Source: Lonicera japonica
Lineage: Eukaryota > Streptophyta > Magnoliopsida > Dipsacales > Caprifoliaceae
NCBI GenBank assembly: GCA_021464415.1
Contig: CM038471.1
Span: forward strand, 75,498,414 to 75,562,413
DNA: 64,000 nt
Direction: 5' to 3'
A program made the translations under genes and the position numbers. A model generated the notes under the pieces. The model saw nothing but the letters and a program-made list of their open reading frames with translations, made no database searches and had not been told where the DNA came from. Shown one piece after another: positions 46,383-59,439 of this stretch. Position 1 is the stretch's first letter. Every line of letters begins with the position of its first letter.

Positions 46383-49300
46383 ATGGAGGAGGAGAAAGTG
46401 AGTTTGCTGAAGAAAGTTTACCATGAGAATTGCCCCGGTTGTAAGGTGGATCAGCGTAAAGAGACGCAGCACGGTTTACCCATTAAGGAACTCATTTCAA
46501 TATGGATGATTGTGCTCTGTACAGGTACTGGTTCACTTTTATTTTTGCACTAGTATAGTTCTCAAAAAAAAATAAAAAAAATTTGTGAAAGGTAAATTAT
46601 CGTCTTCATTGGGGTTGCAATTTTGTTGATTTAGTGGTCAAAACTGATTACTAGTTAATTAAATCCATGTATGAGAGAAGTTGGCTAAATTATTGACTTC
46701 ATTGAGGCTGCAAGTTTGTAGATTCAATGGTCAAAAGGAGCAACTACTGAAAAACCATATATGAGAGAAGTTATCTAAAAGTATTGACTTCATTGAGGTT
46801 GTATTGTAGTAGATTTAAATGTCAAAACAAATAATTACTAGTTAAACCCAGTTTGCATAAACCAGCTAGATTCAAATGGCATTGTATGTTATTTGGAAAA
46901 TGTTTTTTTTTTCCCTACAAATCTTACCAGCTATTTTTACCGGGTGCATTGCATAGGTTGTACTTTTGTGAAAGTACAACCTATGCAATGCACCCGGTAA
47001 AAATAGACGGTAAGATTTGAACAACCGATATTATTTTGTATTTTAGCAGTCAAGCACATCTCAACATGCATGAGTTGTAGAAGAATTTGAATTGAGTTTA
47101 GAGAAAAAAAATAGCCGGTGATCAGTCCCGCTTTTGAACTTTTCAAAAACATTATAAAGAAGGGGGGAATTCATGGGAAAAAAGTTAAAGCTTAATAAAA
47201 TGAGTCAATACGAAGTGTCAACAAATACTGGGATGGTTAGTGAAATTCAGTATGCTAAGATTATGAATTCTTTAATATAAGGAAAGCAAAGAAAAATAGT
47301 TCTCCTGAAATTGGTGCCCCTAATTGCCGGAGGGGGAATTTTGAGTAATTACAAACGGTGGAATTAAAGGAAATTAATTGGTTAAGAATTTCTTGGAAGG
47401 ATGCTAATTAGGCAAGGATTTCTTGGTTAAGAAAAATATCTGTGATATGAGGTATGATTGAAAATCATGGAAGGACGCTAATTAGGCAAGGACGGGACCA
47501 CCATGCATGAAGAGAAAGTGGGCATTTGCCCGCCTTAATTTTTTCAAATGTGTCTTTTTTTTAATTTTTTACTAATATGTTAATTTAGAAAAGAAAAAAA
47601 AATGTAGCAAGTAATAAAGTAGAGTTTTGCCCCGCCTTATTTTAGCAAAAAATAATAATCTACATTGTCCGCCTTGTTCTGCATTATCATTTATTGGTAG
47701 TATGGTTAATACGAGAAAAAATATATTTATGTACCTCACGTTCTCACCCTTTCAAGATCATATTATGTTTTCTCCTTGCATAGTCGCTTATATATGTAGT
47801 TTAGTTTTTACATATTTTATGCCGCTTACATGCACAATGGTTGTCATTGGTCATGTGTTATCCTAATGTGTTTTTCTGTACTTTACCTTTTCAGCACTGC
47901 CAATATCATCTCTCTTTCCTTTCCTCTATTTCATGGTAAGTATTTTATTTTTTTCATGAATCTGGTATTTGTTACTAATTTACCATTGATACATTTTGTT
48001 GCTGAATTCAATGTTCTATAAAGCACCTTGAGATAAAATAAAGCTAAAATTAAATTTCTTTCCAAATACCTCTGCCAATGTAGAAATCCGACTTTCTAAT
48101 TTCTAGCTGTCCTTATTTGTTCTTATATAAAGAAGTATTCAAATAGAGAGTCCAATTCTTATTAAAACTTGGGTTATTGCAATTTGATATAAAATAATAT
48201 ACAAACAGAGGATAAATTATAGAGAACTTTGTTGAGACTATCAATCCCACATCGGAAGAGTGGATAATCATAATTCAATATATAAGATCTAGGGGCTACT
48301 CCACCTATTACCAACTAGTTTTGGGTTGGATGTTCCGAAATTTAACTTCGTATCAAGGAATATAGATCCCCGCTATTCGGGCTCACTCTTTTCAATTGAA
48401 ATGTGTGCTGCTGTAGACTAAGTATGTAGTTCTTATTTTTTCTTATATTTTAGGGTGCATTTGGATCATGGGATTGGAATTGGCCATAAGATATCTAGAA
48501 ACTTTTTAGGGTGCATTTGGATCATGGGATTGGAATTGGCCATAAGATATCTAGAAACCATGGGATTGGAATTGGCCATGAGATATCTAGAAACCAAAGA
48601 TTAGAAATTACATGAATTTGAAAATATATATATATATATTTGCACCACAACATAGTTAGCAGAAAACAGTATTATTCTAGTGAATTGTGAGGTGGTATAA
48701 AGTATAAACGTTCCAAAACATGGTAAATTTTCATTCCTGAACATAAATTGTAGCAAATAGCAATCCTAAGCGTGTTTCTCTATTTTCTCCGCTACTTTCT
48801 ATCTGTATAGGTTGAAAAATAAAAACTAATGAGTAGAAATTCTGTAAGGCAGCTTTTCAGGGGAATCATTGATAACAAAACTATAGCTTACCTTAATATA
48901 GAAAATAACCTTTGCATTCTATTTCAAATCATTTACTTACCAGAGTAAAAATCCTACTTAAAATTTAACAACACTTCATGCATTCTAGCATATGTCCAAA
49001 TCCAATAAACCTTAATTTTAGCCTAACCACATTTTATAAACCTTGGAGAAAAGTACTAAAGGAGTGGCATATTAACCTTCTATATCTCTTGCAGATAAGG
49101 GATTTTCAAATTGCAAAGAAAGAAGAAGATATTGGTTTCTACGCAGGTTATGTGGGTGAGCTAATATCCTGTTCATGTCCTCAAAATTTGTTCTCTCTCT
49201 CTCTCTCCATATAATCATCACATTTTTTGTTTTAGACTGTCTTCATAATTCTCTTAATTTCATGAAGGGTCCTCATTTATGCTTGGAAGGGCATTGACAT

Positions 49301-52300
49301 CCGTCTTTTGGGGAGTGGTGGCCGATCGAATTGGTCGGAAACCAGTTATAATTATAGGCACGTCGGCAGTGTTAGTGACTTCCCTTGACTGAACTATTTT
49401 ATATTATTATGAAAACTAAATTTTTTTATATCAATCTTCAATTATTATTATTTATTTCAGGGTTATTTTCAATACTCTCTTCGGTCTTAGTACAAACTTC
49501 TGGATGGCCATTGCCACAAGGTTTCTTCTTGGGAGTTTAAATGGTTTACTTGGACCAATAAAGGTGTCTCTTATTTTTATGTCCTTTCATTGCTTGCTAG
49601 TAGCCGAAAGATAATGAATTTTCTTATATAATTTCAATCAGTTCTCCCTGTGCGGTTTTAGAATTTTTTTTTTGTCTATTATCAGGCATATGCATGTGAA
49701 GTTTTCCGTGAGGAATACCAAGCTTTAGGACTGTCCACTGTAAGCACTTTTCTTCATCGTGTGCTACAAATCCTTTAGAATTTTATTGCATTTATGATAG
49801 AAATTGTGAATGTTATTCTTTTGTCAGGTTAGTACATCATGGGGCATAGGATTGATTATCGGTCCAGCTTTGGGAGGCTTCCTTGCCCAGGTTCTCTCTC
49901 TCTCTCTCATTCATTTTAAGACTCATTTTTTGCTTCTCTCTCTGTCCCAACTTAACACTCTACGTTCGACTTCCACGCATTCTTAGGGATGTTCTAAACA
50001 TAATCAGTGGGACTTAATATTTAAACTTGCTCTACTATAGTGAGATTCACTATGTTGATTATGGCCCAAAAAGGAATTTTGATTCCAAATTTGGGATGTG
50101 CATAAAGCGTGACTCTTAATTTGCGATGGAGGCAATATTCAATTAATGCAGGGAGCTGCTTCCTTTATTTTTTCTTAATTTATTATCTTTTCTAATGTTA
50201 AATGACAACACATAGCTAATTGTTGAAATTTATTGTCTAATATAAAACTGCCAATGATTTCAATTGAGATATGTAGGTGTGGAGTTCTTAAATCTGTGGC
50301 CTGAATATCTCTTTCTAAAATAATTGTTATTGCCAGAGCAAGATATTGTGCCTGAAGCATAATGTACAAGCACATATATGCACAAACTGCTCTGGCAATA
50401 GCAATTGTCTTTTCTAATTACGTTTGCTAATCACTGAGTTGATAATTGTTTGCTTCGATCGATTGGACTTCACAAAACGTGCTTGCCTTCGGCTTTAACT
50501 CAATTTCTCTGGGCATTCCCCTTACATTTACTATGGGCATAAGTAGCATATATTTGAGAAACAAATTTCTTTGGATTAGATGCGTCTCACATATTAGCTT
50601 ACATTTACTGTTCCTATTTTTCAGCCTGCAGATAAATATCCATCTATATTTTCTCCAGATTCTTTCTTTGGGAGGTAACTTTACTTTCAAATGCTATATT
50701 TTACTGCATATTCGATTTTTCTTTAAAGTGCTAATTCATTCCAAAACTTGAACCCGCACTGCAGATTTCCGTACTTCTTGCCCTGCCTTGCTATATCACT
50801 TTTTGCATTGGGTGTGACTATTGCTTGTTTCTGGCTTCCGGTATATCTTCATTTTAAATATCCTTTCATTCATGTTATAGTTATCTAACTCAATCCTATC
50901 AATTGTTTATTTGAAGATTTCATAATTTAACTCTAGAAAATGTGTATATATATATATCGCCTCCTCGGTTTTGCAAGTCACAACCTCTTGCTTACAAGAG
51001 GGGTGCACTTATTATTGAGTTACAAGTTCAATTGTTTATTTTAAGTTTTAGTGTTTATGTTTATTTTCTTGATCTTAACGCGATCTATTTCATTGGTCTG
51101 CGTACTTGTAGCAATATGATTTCTAAATCCTTGAAAACAACAGGAAACATTGCACATGCACAATTTGGACAACACTTCATGTGACGACTCATATGACGCT
51201 TTGGAAGCTGCAGGCTGTGTGTCCGATGCCAAAGAGGAAGCGGATGAAAAAAAAGGAAATAGTTCTACAGCAAGTCTCTTCAAGAACTGGCCCTTGATGT
51301 CATCTATTTTGGTTTACTGTATTTTCTCACTTCACGATATGGCTTACACAGAGGTAAGACTTAATATCTGACTTCTTCTTTTTTCCAATTTTTCCTTTTT
51401 TTGCATTACAATTGCTTTGTTAGCTGTTTCTTCTGGCAATAGCTTGGTTAATCAATGATAGCTTGAAAATATGATCTGTCCCTTGGTGTTTCTGCACTTC
51501 ATATATTTCATGCATAAGTAAACAAGTACAACTACAATACATTATGGGTGACATTGTTCCTTTTTCTGATTTTAGTCTCTCTCACTCTCACACACACATT
51601 CAAGAGAAGTAAAAAAAGATTTTGAAACAATGAATTTGGAAATCTAAATTGCATAAATTAAATAATTGGATTTCTAGAAGATTCTATGAACGAACCAAAC
51701 AATGATTTCTAAATTCTAAAAGAATTCCAAATGATATCTATAAATTAACCTAACAATGAAACTGCACTTATTTGTAATTGTAGTTCCAAGAATTGCAATT
51801 CTATAGAGTTTCAATTGTGAGTGTTGCAAGTTCCAAACTTTACCAACTCTCAGGGGTTAGTCCACCTACCTTAGTTTGCCCAGTGCGTGTAGCTACAGGG
51901 ATTCACACGTGCCTATGGGAATTAGTCAGTTCACATAAGAAACTGGGTTCCCCAAGTTGTTAAGAGAACCACTCAGTACCTGTCTCGTGTGCAAATAAAA
52001 TAAATCATGAACAAAATTAATTCTATACCCTCGAGGCAGGCAAAAGTAAATTGCTACCCCTTGGTTGTGAATTGGGCACTAACCTGTCTTTTTCTATGTT
52101 TGGCCTTTTGGGTATTGTCTGTTTATTTCCTTCTCCCGTTAGTAAGTGAGTCAGGAGATGGTGGATCGGATGACACCCTCAAACTGATAATTTTTATGCC
52201 AATTTCCCTTATTTGAGTTAAATGTGTTTTATATCCTTGGTACTATCCTATTACAACAATAGAAATCTTTGTTTGCTGTAAAATTACTTCTCATTTTGTC

Positions 52301-55300
52301 ATCTATATGAATTTGGAAGTCATTCTACCTACCTTGCTTTCGACTCCATGCCCTACTGGGTAATCTGCTCCCATGCTGCAAGCAGTCAAATCTGAACTTA
52401 ACCTTGTTGCTCTTCTTTCTTTCCTCGTGAGCACGAAGCACACCAGTTCTAACACACACACACTTAATCAACAGTTCAGTATTTATTTTTCTGAACAATC
52501 ACCAGTTATGGGCTTATTGGCATGTACAATTGGAATAAGTTTACCTTGTGTCTTGACAGTGTTACATACATCTGCAAAGTAATAAGTTTACCTTATTTTA
52601 CCAAATTTACACTAATAGTTTGATGCGTGTTTTTATCTGTCTATGTTGCTGTTTATGGTTTTCAGATATTCTCATTATGGGCTGTAAGCTCTACAAAGTA
52701 TGGTGGCTTAGGTTATACAACTGAGAAGGTTGGTGAAGTTCTTTCTGTCTCAGGTATGAAATATTACTTCAAATCATTTTGCGGAACCTTTTCAAATATT
52801 CTCTTGGTTGATTGTATTTTTTGATTACAGTAGAAATTCAAGCATAATTGATTGCTATATCTTTGTTGGTAAAGCTAACGTAGCGTTATGAGTAGAATTT
52901 CAGAAAATGAAATTATTCTGATAATTGATGTTATAATTTTGTGATTACAAAGACTCCGAAAGTGGGTATAAATTGGACGCAAAATAAACCCTAAGGTAAC
53001 AATATAGAAAACCAAAAAAAGGAAAGAAATGATTAAGGAAATACTCAATTAATACCTATGATATGTTTTGAACAAAAACAATAAAACAATATCATAACTA
53101 AAACAAATTATGTAATCGATCTAAAACCGTAAATAATAAAATCTACATTTCCATAACTCAATCTATTCCCCATAGCTCTTAGGAAAGGTGCTACTACTTG
53201 TATTCAACATCTTGTCATGTAGCTCTTAGCACAGGGTAATTGTATTTCACATCCTATCTTTAACGACCTACATCTCACATTGGTAGTGTAATGAGAAGAT
53301 CCTTGGCTTATATGTGAATTCAATGAACTTAACATATAAATTGGGCTGGCCATTTTGGGTGAGAACCCTGGTTGTTAGTTTGTCTCTAATTGCTGCGTTT
53401 CTTCATATTCTTGTCGTTGTTTATCTTGCCAGCATCTTCAATTTCTATTCCTTAGCATGTTGTTGTGGACACTCGATGCGTGTGGAATATTACACATACA
53501 ATTTTTTTACCTTATGTGGATATTTAGAACACAATAAATACCAGTGTGGTCTTTGGTCAAGTGCTGATAACATGTTTATGTCATATATGAAGTCATGGGT
53601 TCAAATTCTAGTTCAAGCACTGTTCGTATTTCTAAAGCATTAAGGGTAATTTTGTAAATTCAAGTGCAAACCAGAAGTTCTCCTCTCACCTCATATACAG
53701 TAATAGATGTGTGCAAGACCTTGGATTAACAGCTTTGTCAATGTTCAGGTTTTGGCCTTTTAGTCTTTCAATTTGCCTTGTATCCACTTGCGGAGAGGAT
53801 TGTTGGCCCTATCATGGTAGCTCGAATTGCAGGCGTAAGCAACCAAACCTCATAAAAGCTCTATTTATTTTGTTGTTCTGATTTTTTCCGTAATTTAATG
53901 CAGTGCATAATTTTCCTCTGTAGGTTATTTCCATACCTCTATTGACAAGTTACCCCTATATAGCCATGCTATCGGGGTTCACCCTCGCATTGGTGTTAAA
54001 CTGCGCATCTGTATTGAAGAATGTGTTATCTGTAAGTTCGTTTATAAATATAGAAATATTTTACGACTTTTCTGACTTTGCGCCCCATTTTATATGCAAA
54101 ATGAGATTTATAATCGTTAGACTTTCCCCCCTTTACATAAAAACGGGGAGTTAAGTCAAAGGACTGCACTAAAAAGTTACATTGCCCCCATTTTTTTACG
54201 TAATTCTTTGAGATTCTCCTGCATGCAAAGTCTAATCGGGTCAGGTAAGTCTAATTTTGCATTAAGAACGGGGCAAAGTAAAAAAGCCCAATAGTTTGTG
54301 TACAATGCCAACGCTAAAAGGCTGCTATCATGTTAATACTTCTTTGCACGTTTCAAATTTCCTTTTAATTCAAAAACGTATCTTCCAATCAAATAACAAT
54401 CTTCATGCTCAATGTTGCTGGTTAGATGTTTTCTTAGTTGTATGCACATAGACAATTAGCAATGAGAAATTCGAAATTTTATTGTCTTTGGGAAACTATT
54501 TCTGAATGCCAAGATACCATTATTGTCCTATCAAAGCATGCGTTGGTATTAGTATACCACCAACTTCCCTAAAGATCTTTTGCTTTCATAAAAAGTTGTA
54601 AACATGGTTATAGCAATGACAATCCTCAGTTCATTCCTTAATATTATGCCGATAGTGCAATGCTTGGACTACCTTTAGAAGTTGGGGGGGGGGGAATAGC
54701 TAATAACTTCGCCGGCACACATTATCCTTAGAAAAATTATGCCGCAGACAAATCCATGCAAGCCAAACAGCCGAATTTGATCCATAACTTGCACCACGCC
54801 TACACCAATACCCATGTGCACGAGGTTGGGACCTTTGATGTCTAGAAGCTTTAGAAAGTCATAAGGTGTAATACCTTATAAACCTACCAAGTTTCCCACA
54901 ATGTTTCAATGTGGGAAGAATCTTCATTTCTTAAACTCTCATTTTTCCATTTCAAGTAGTTCACTTTGATTGACAATTTCTCATTCACTCAATATCCATT
55001 TTGAGCAAATAAATATACCACTTCAATGTACTCACGGAGGAGAACACGAATCAATAATTATTTTCTAAAACCGATTGCACGGTTTTAAATAAACTCACTC
55101 TCAAAATGGCCAAAAAATTAACTAATTTTCCAACAAAAACACCCCAACCCCCAGTGAGATTGAAACTCGGGATTTCTTGGATCCGGTTGACACCTTTACC
55201 ACTAGGGTGGGAAATTATATATTGTGACCGTTATTTAAACTTTATCTCTCGTATTCGTCATGCTTATAGTTAATTGCCTCTGCAAATCCCTCCCGCCACC

Positions 55301-57486
55301 CCCTCCCTCTCTCCCTCCCTGTCCCACTAATATTTACTATTTTATTATATTTTTGAGTTTTAATATTTTCTTGTATTTCCTCAGGTTTGCATTATAACTG
55401 CGACATTTGTACTTCAAAACAAAGCCGTGGTACTGTTCCTATCATTGTGAACTTTTTCAATTAAATCTTCATTTTCTTAAAAAAAATCGTGTAATAATAA
55501 TTTTTTTTTGGTCCAATATGTATTTATGATACAATAATAATAACAGGACCAACACCAAAGAGGTGCTGCTAATGGCATTTCCATGACTGCTATGTCCCTT
55601 TTTAAAGCATTCGGCCCGGCAGGTGGAGGAGCACTGTGAGTTCCCTCTCAAATTATTAATCTTTCTTGTATTTGTTTATCTAGTATTTGCGCAAGGAAAG
55701 CCATTTATAGTGTGTTCCCAATACCAAGTGAGCTGCATTTGATCAATTCAAATTCGATTGAAGAAACAAAAACTATAAAAGAAAGAGTAAAGAAATTACT
55801 GCTTTGAGACATCTCAACTGGTCAAATTCAATCATCTCCTTTCCACGACTGCCCCAAAGAACAACTTAAAGTGATAAATATTATTGAGATTTTAAAATGA
55901 AAGAACGCCTCTCCTATCTTTTTACCAAAACATCCAGTATTTCTAGAAAAAAGCACAAACAAGATTAATGTTAAGTTAAATAAGAAATAGTTAGATCTTC
56001 TTCATAATAAGTACAAGAACAGCATTGCTGTCTAAGGTACACGAGGAACCTTTCTCTCTCAGTGAAAACAAGAGAGTTTCCTCTTACTCACTAAAAAAAG
56101 TGAAAGAAGCAAAAACGAGGAAACTTGTGACGGTGTTGCATTGTGGAACCAATTAATATGTTGACTTTCTTTTACTGACACTTGATGGACTATGGTTGTA
56201 TGGAATATTAGGATATTTTTGTTTCTTTTGTACTCATTCAATAGTTCATCAAGAAAAAACACTTCTTTTGACCTCTTGTTAGCTCGCCACATGAATATTA
56301 ATGTTTTGGAAACTACTACCAAATTGTTCCCAAATTAGAACGGCCTCCAATTATCAAATTTATGCTCTCATGCAAAGTTTGACTTCATAAAATATCTGGT
56401 AAAAACATGCACTAACTACTTATGGAGGATAACAAAAACAATAATATCTAGTTGTGCTCTTTGCTGTTACTGATATTCCTCCTCTCTTGTTAAAAATCTC
56501 ATAACATGCAAATTTAGAGACGTGCCCATTCAGAAATATTGCAGATTCACTGCACTCGTGTAGCATATTTAGCCTACATTATTCATTGGTGTATGAAACC
56601 ATATCAGACTTGGGCTATTTGTCGATTGCTGATAATTTTCAAATCTTTTCATGTTAGTATTCCGATTCTTTTTCTTATGTTGTTTGGTTTTTGCAGCTTT
56701 TCGTGGGCACAAGGTCGTCTAAATGCTTCCTTCCTTCCAGGTTAGTCTTTCTAATAATAATTTTTTTTTCCTTGTAACTTTTGTTGGTAACTTGTTCCGT
56801 TTCCAGAAGCAAAAAGTATCAATCACTCCCTCTGTCTTAAATTAAATCTCACTTTAACCTTAGCAGATGGGGTTTACATGAAATTAATTATGAATCTTTC
56901 AAAAAAAAATAAAAATTAGCAAAATTAATTTTTGGACATAATGAATGCCTTCAATTACAAGGCCCATTTCCTTTTCTGGACATAATGAATGTACCAAATG
57001 GCGCAAATAGAAAATAAGTTGTCTTATTGACCTTTGATTGGATTGAAAGTAGCATTTTCTTAAAAAGTAAAAAGGTTAAAGTGAGACTATTAATTTGAGG
57101 AGGGATTATTTATTGTTCCTCTGAAGTTCCCCACTGGGAACACATCTAGGAGACACAGTGATGTATTGCTAGTACATTGGTCAAGAGTAGGCTTTATGCA
57201 AAATCTAACGTTGATGAATGCGTAAGTGACGCATACTGTGTCCTTAAAAGCTGTCCCGACCTAAATTGTGTCGGCCAGCTATTATCATATTTTTGAATTT
57301 TTCTACGATCTACATCGCTAACGCTTTTTAAAATTTTAATTTCATTCTTTTGTGAAAAGCTTTTAACAACTTATAACTTTTATTTGGAACGCAGGTAACC
57401 AGATGGTATTCTTTGTGCTGAACTTGGTTGAGGCTCTTGGAGTGCTTATGACTTTCAAACCATTTTTGGTTCAACGCCAACAATAG
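46383..57486 (+). CDS. ZIFL-type major facilitator transporter, copy 2
   Basis: Paralogue of the 5,594-16,394 gene with the same 17-exon structure and 484 residues. Exons: 46383-46524, 47895-47935, 49095-49155, 49268-49370, 49461-49563, 49686-49739, 49828-49890, 50625-50674, 50765-50840, 51144-51353, 52666-52753, 53749-53834, 53924-54031, 55385-55429, 55547-55635, 56697-56740, 57395-57486. All are GT-AG and in phase. About 15 residues differ from copy 1, including G25R, N26K, C41W, V157F, V175I, V198F, Y256C, A257V, V265D, E269G, E312K, S317G and Q399I. Five of these lie near or in the cytosolic segments (25-26 and the central loop 256-269). The CPGC motif and both MFS signatures are unchanged. 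Introns 1, 2 and 11 carry insertions not in copy 1. It appears functional; substrate is inferred from the family. Confidence 0.93.
46918..47019. repeat. Near-perfect 49-bp inverted repeat in intron 1, copy 2 only
   Basis: Arms 46,918-46,966 and 46,971-47,019 pair at 47 of 49 positions around a 4-nt loop TGTG. The outer part of the left arm is ancestral intron sequence also present in copy 1 (near 6,118); the right arm is an inverted duplicate of it. Absent from copy 1. Confidence 0.85.
48230..48385 (+). mobile_element. Possible TRIM/SINE-like insertion in intron 2, copy 2 only
   Basis: 156 bp beginning TGTTGAGACTATCAATCCCA and containing CCCACATCGGAAG, a phrase frequent at the start of plant TRIM LTRs, and ending in CA. 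Copy 1 lacks it. No target-site duplication was found, and a few ancestral bases appear to be replaced. Confidence 0.4.
48450..48600 (+). repeat. Local triplication in intron 2, copy 2
   Basis: The sequence around GGATTGGAATTGGCCATAAG occurs once in copy 1 (near 7,418) but three times here, with the third partial. It looks like recent slippage-type tandem duplication. Confidence 0.75.
50322..50406. repeat. Intron 7 foldback, copy 2
   Basis: Arms AATTGTTATTGCCAGAGCA and TGCTCTGGCAATAGCAATT pair at 18 of 19 positions; the loop contains the smaller palindrome GCACATATATGC. Present in both copies, better paired here. Confidence 0.5.
53163..53503. mobile_element. ~340-bp insertion in intron 11, copy 2 only
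   Basis: Copy 1 reads straight through this site (near 12,000). Direct CAAT occurs at both edges. The interior includes CATCTCACATTGGTAGTG, reminiscent of plant TRIM/SINE sequences, but no class can be assigned. Confidence 0.45.
54683..54697. other. Indel site in intron 13 (about 470 bp in copy 1)
   Basis: Copy 1 has about 470 bp (13,172-13,640) where copy 2 has a run of ten G and a few bases. Copy 1 holds GCCGGGGGGGAAT at the matching point, so a deletion in copy 2 anchored in the G run is the simplest reading. Confidence 0.5.
56826..57104. mobile_element. Stowaway-like MITE in intron 16, copy 2
   Basis: Counterpart of 15,730-16,011 with the same CTCCCTC-type inverted ends. Confidence 0.6.
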
Positions 57487-59437
57487 AAGAGTGATTATTC
57501 ATTCATTAATATTACTAGGCTAGGCTCAGTGGCTATATATATATATATGTTTTATATATTGGTTATGGGTTCTCTATTTTAATGCAACTTCAACTAGTTT
57601 TATTGCCTTGGTTTTGGTACGGACCTGTCTGTAAACAGACTGCACTTTGATGGCCTGCTTTAGTAGTAAGTGAAAATGTTAAACTCCCTCCATCTCAAAT
57701 TGAGAGGCCGCTTTGACTTTAGTATTTTTTAAGAAAACATAATTAGTGACAAAAATAAAAAATACAAGTTATTATTGTGAAATTTGAAAAGGAGGAAATT
57801 CTCCATATCTTATTCAAATCACTAGAGTCAGATAATATCTAAATTGAACTTGTGCATATCACCCCACTATTCTATTATATGAGATCTAGTGCTCGTTTGG
57901 TTCGAATTTTTTTGTTCCTGAAACTTAAAATGGTAGATTCACATGAAAAGTTTGAATCACTTTAACTTGTCTTGACATTAACTATAGAAAACTCCTAGTA
58001 TAAATTTATCAATTTAGTACTACGTGGGAGAACGAACTAAATGTGGAACCAAACTAGCACTTCCAAGTAAAATGCAGTATTTTTAATGACTGAAAAAAGA
58101 GAATCGGGAATCTTATTTGTAACCCCATCCCCCAAAATAGGGGTCACATTTAACAAGTGAAACTTTAGAGTGAAACTTTGAAAAACAAATGAAATCAGGA
58201 ATAATGACCTTGGTAACATACATACAATAACAATAAGCAAGTTTAGTTTTGCTCATTGAATATATGTCGAAATTAATCATGCTTCATCTAGCTAGGATGG
58301 ACATATCCGTTGGTGATATATAAAATTAAATACTTAATATCTAATTATACCTCTCTGTCATGTGTATTTCTCCTTACTATGCATATTCTCTCTCATCTCT
58401 CACTCTCCAAATTACATCGTACGTGCGTTATCTCATTATTCCCCGTCTCCCTCCCTCTCTCTTCATTTATATTAAAAGAGAAAAAAAAAACGTACATTTT
58501 TTATGATGAATTATTTATTTAAAAATACTTAATACTCTTTACTTGTTAGATTTAACGTGCATAGAAATAACTCTATAACACCTTAAATGAAAATTAAATA
58601 TTACATTAGAACTTTTAAATTGGCACATAATTAAGTGTAGGCCAAAGACCGGTATAACCAATACTATCATTGATTTAAAAATTCCAATCTCATTTTGCTA
58701 TCCTCTTTGCATGTTTGTATTTACTAATTTTATGATTGACTTTCCTCTTAAGGCTTGTTCTTTGTTAAAATAATAGTAATAATATAAAAAATGCAATAAC
58801 AATGAAAATATGAAAGGAAAAAAAAATTAAAATAATAAGAATATTGATCGGTCATATTAAAATCTAAAAAAAGCCTTAAAAACCTTAGCAAAAGAACCAT
58901 ATTATCTAAGGAAGCAGACAATAAGGGTGCATCGAATACATCAAAATGCAAATAATTTGTACGTGTAATGCAAATTTAGCAAACTGAAACAATATTTTTC
59001 TTGGAGATACACATGCAATATATTTATATATATATATAGATGGGGAAATATAAAAGGATAAAGAGGCAGAAAAAGCGAAGAGGCTTATGCCTTTTGGCCT
59101 CTTAACGAGATCATTCTAATTTTTAAAACTTGTAGACTCTTGAATGATAAAAAAAAAAGGAAGAAGTAACGTAAATATTGAATTAATTAATGAAATATAT
59201 AGAATTAATACATATTAATAAAATAAATATATTGAATATATATTAATGATGTATTAAATAGAAGAATTTCCTCCAAAATACTATTATTTAATTTAATAGA
59301 TAGATATTATCTCCTTCTCCTATTATTATTCCCCTTGCGTAATTTTTTTTTTCTCACCTTTTGTGTTTCTCCCTGTTCCCTCTTAGTGTCATCTCCTTTC
59401 TCAATCCAAAAGTTTACTAGTTTAATCTGTTATGATA
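57487..59437. other. Downstream of ZIFL copy 2
   Basis: Matches 16,395-18,750 minus the 285-bp MITE and a 128-bp deletion. AT-rich; no gene recognised. Confidence 0.5.
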
Positions 59438-59439
59438 TG

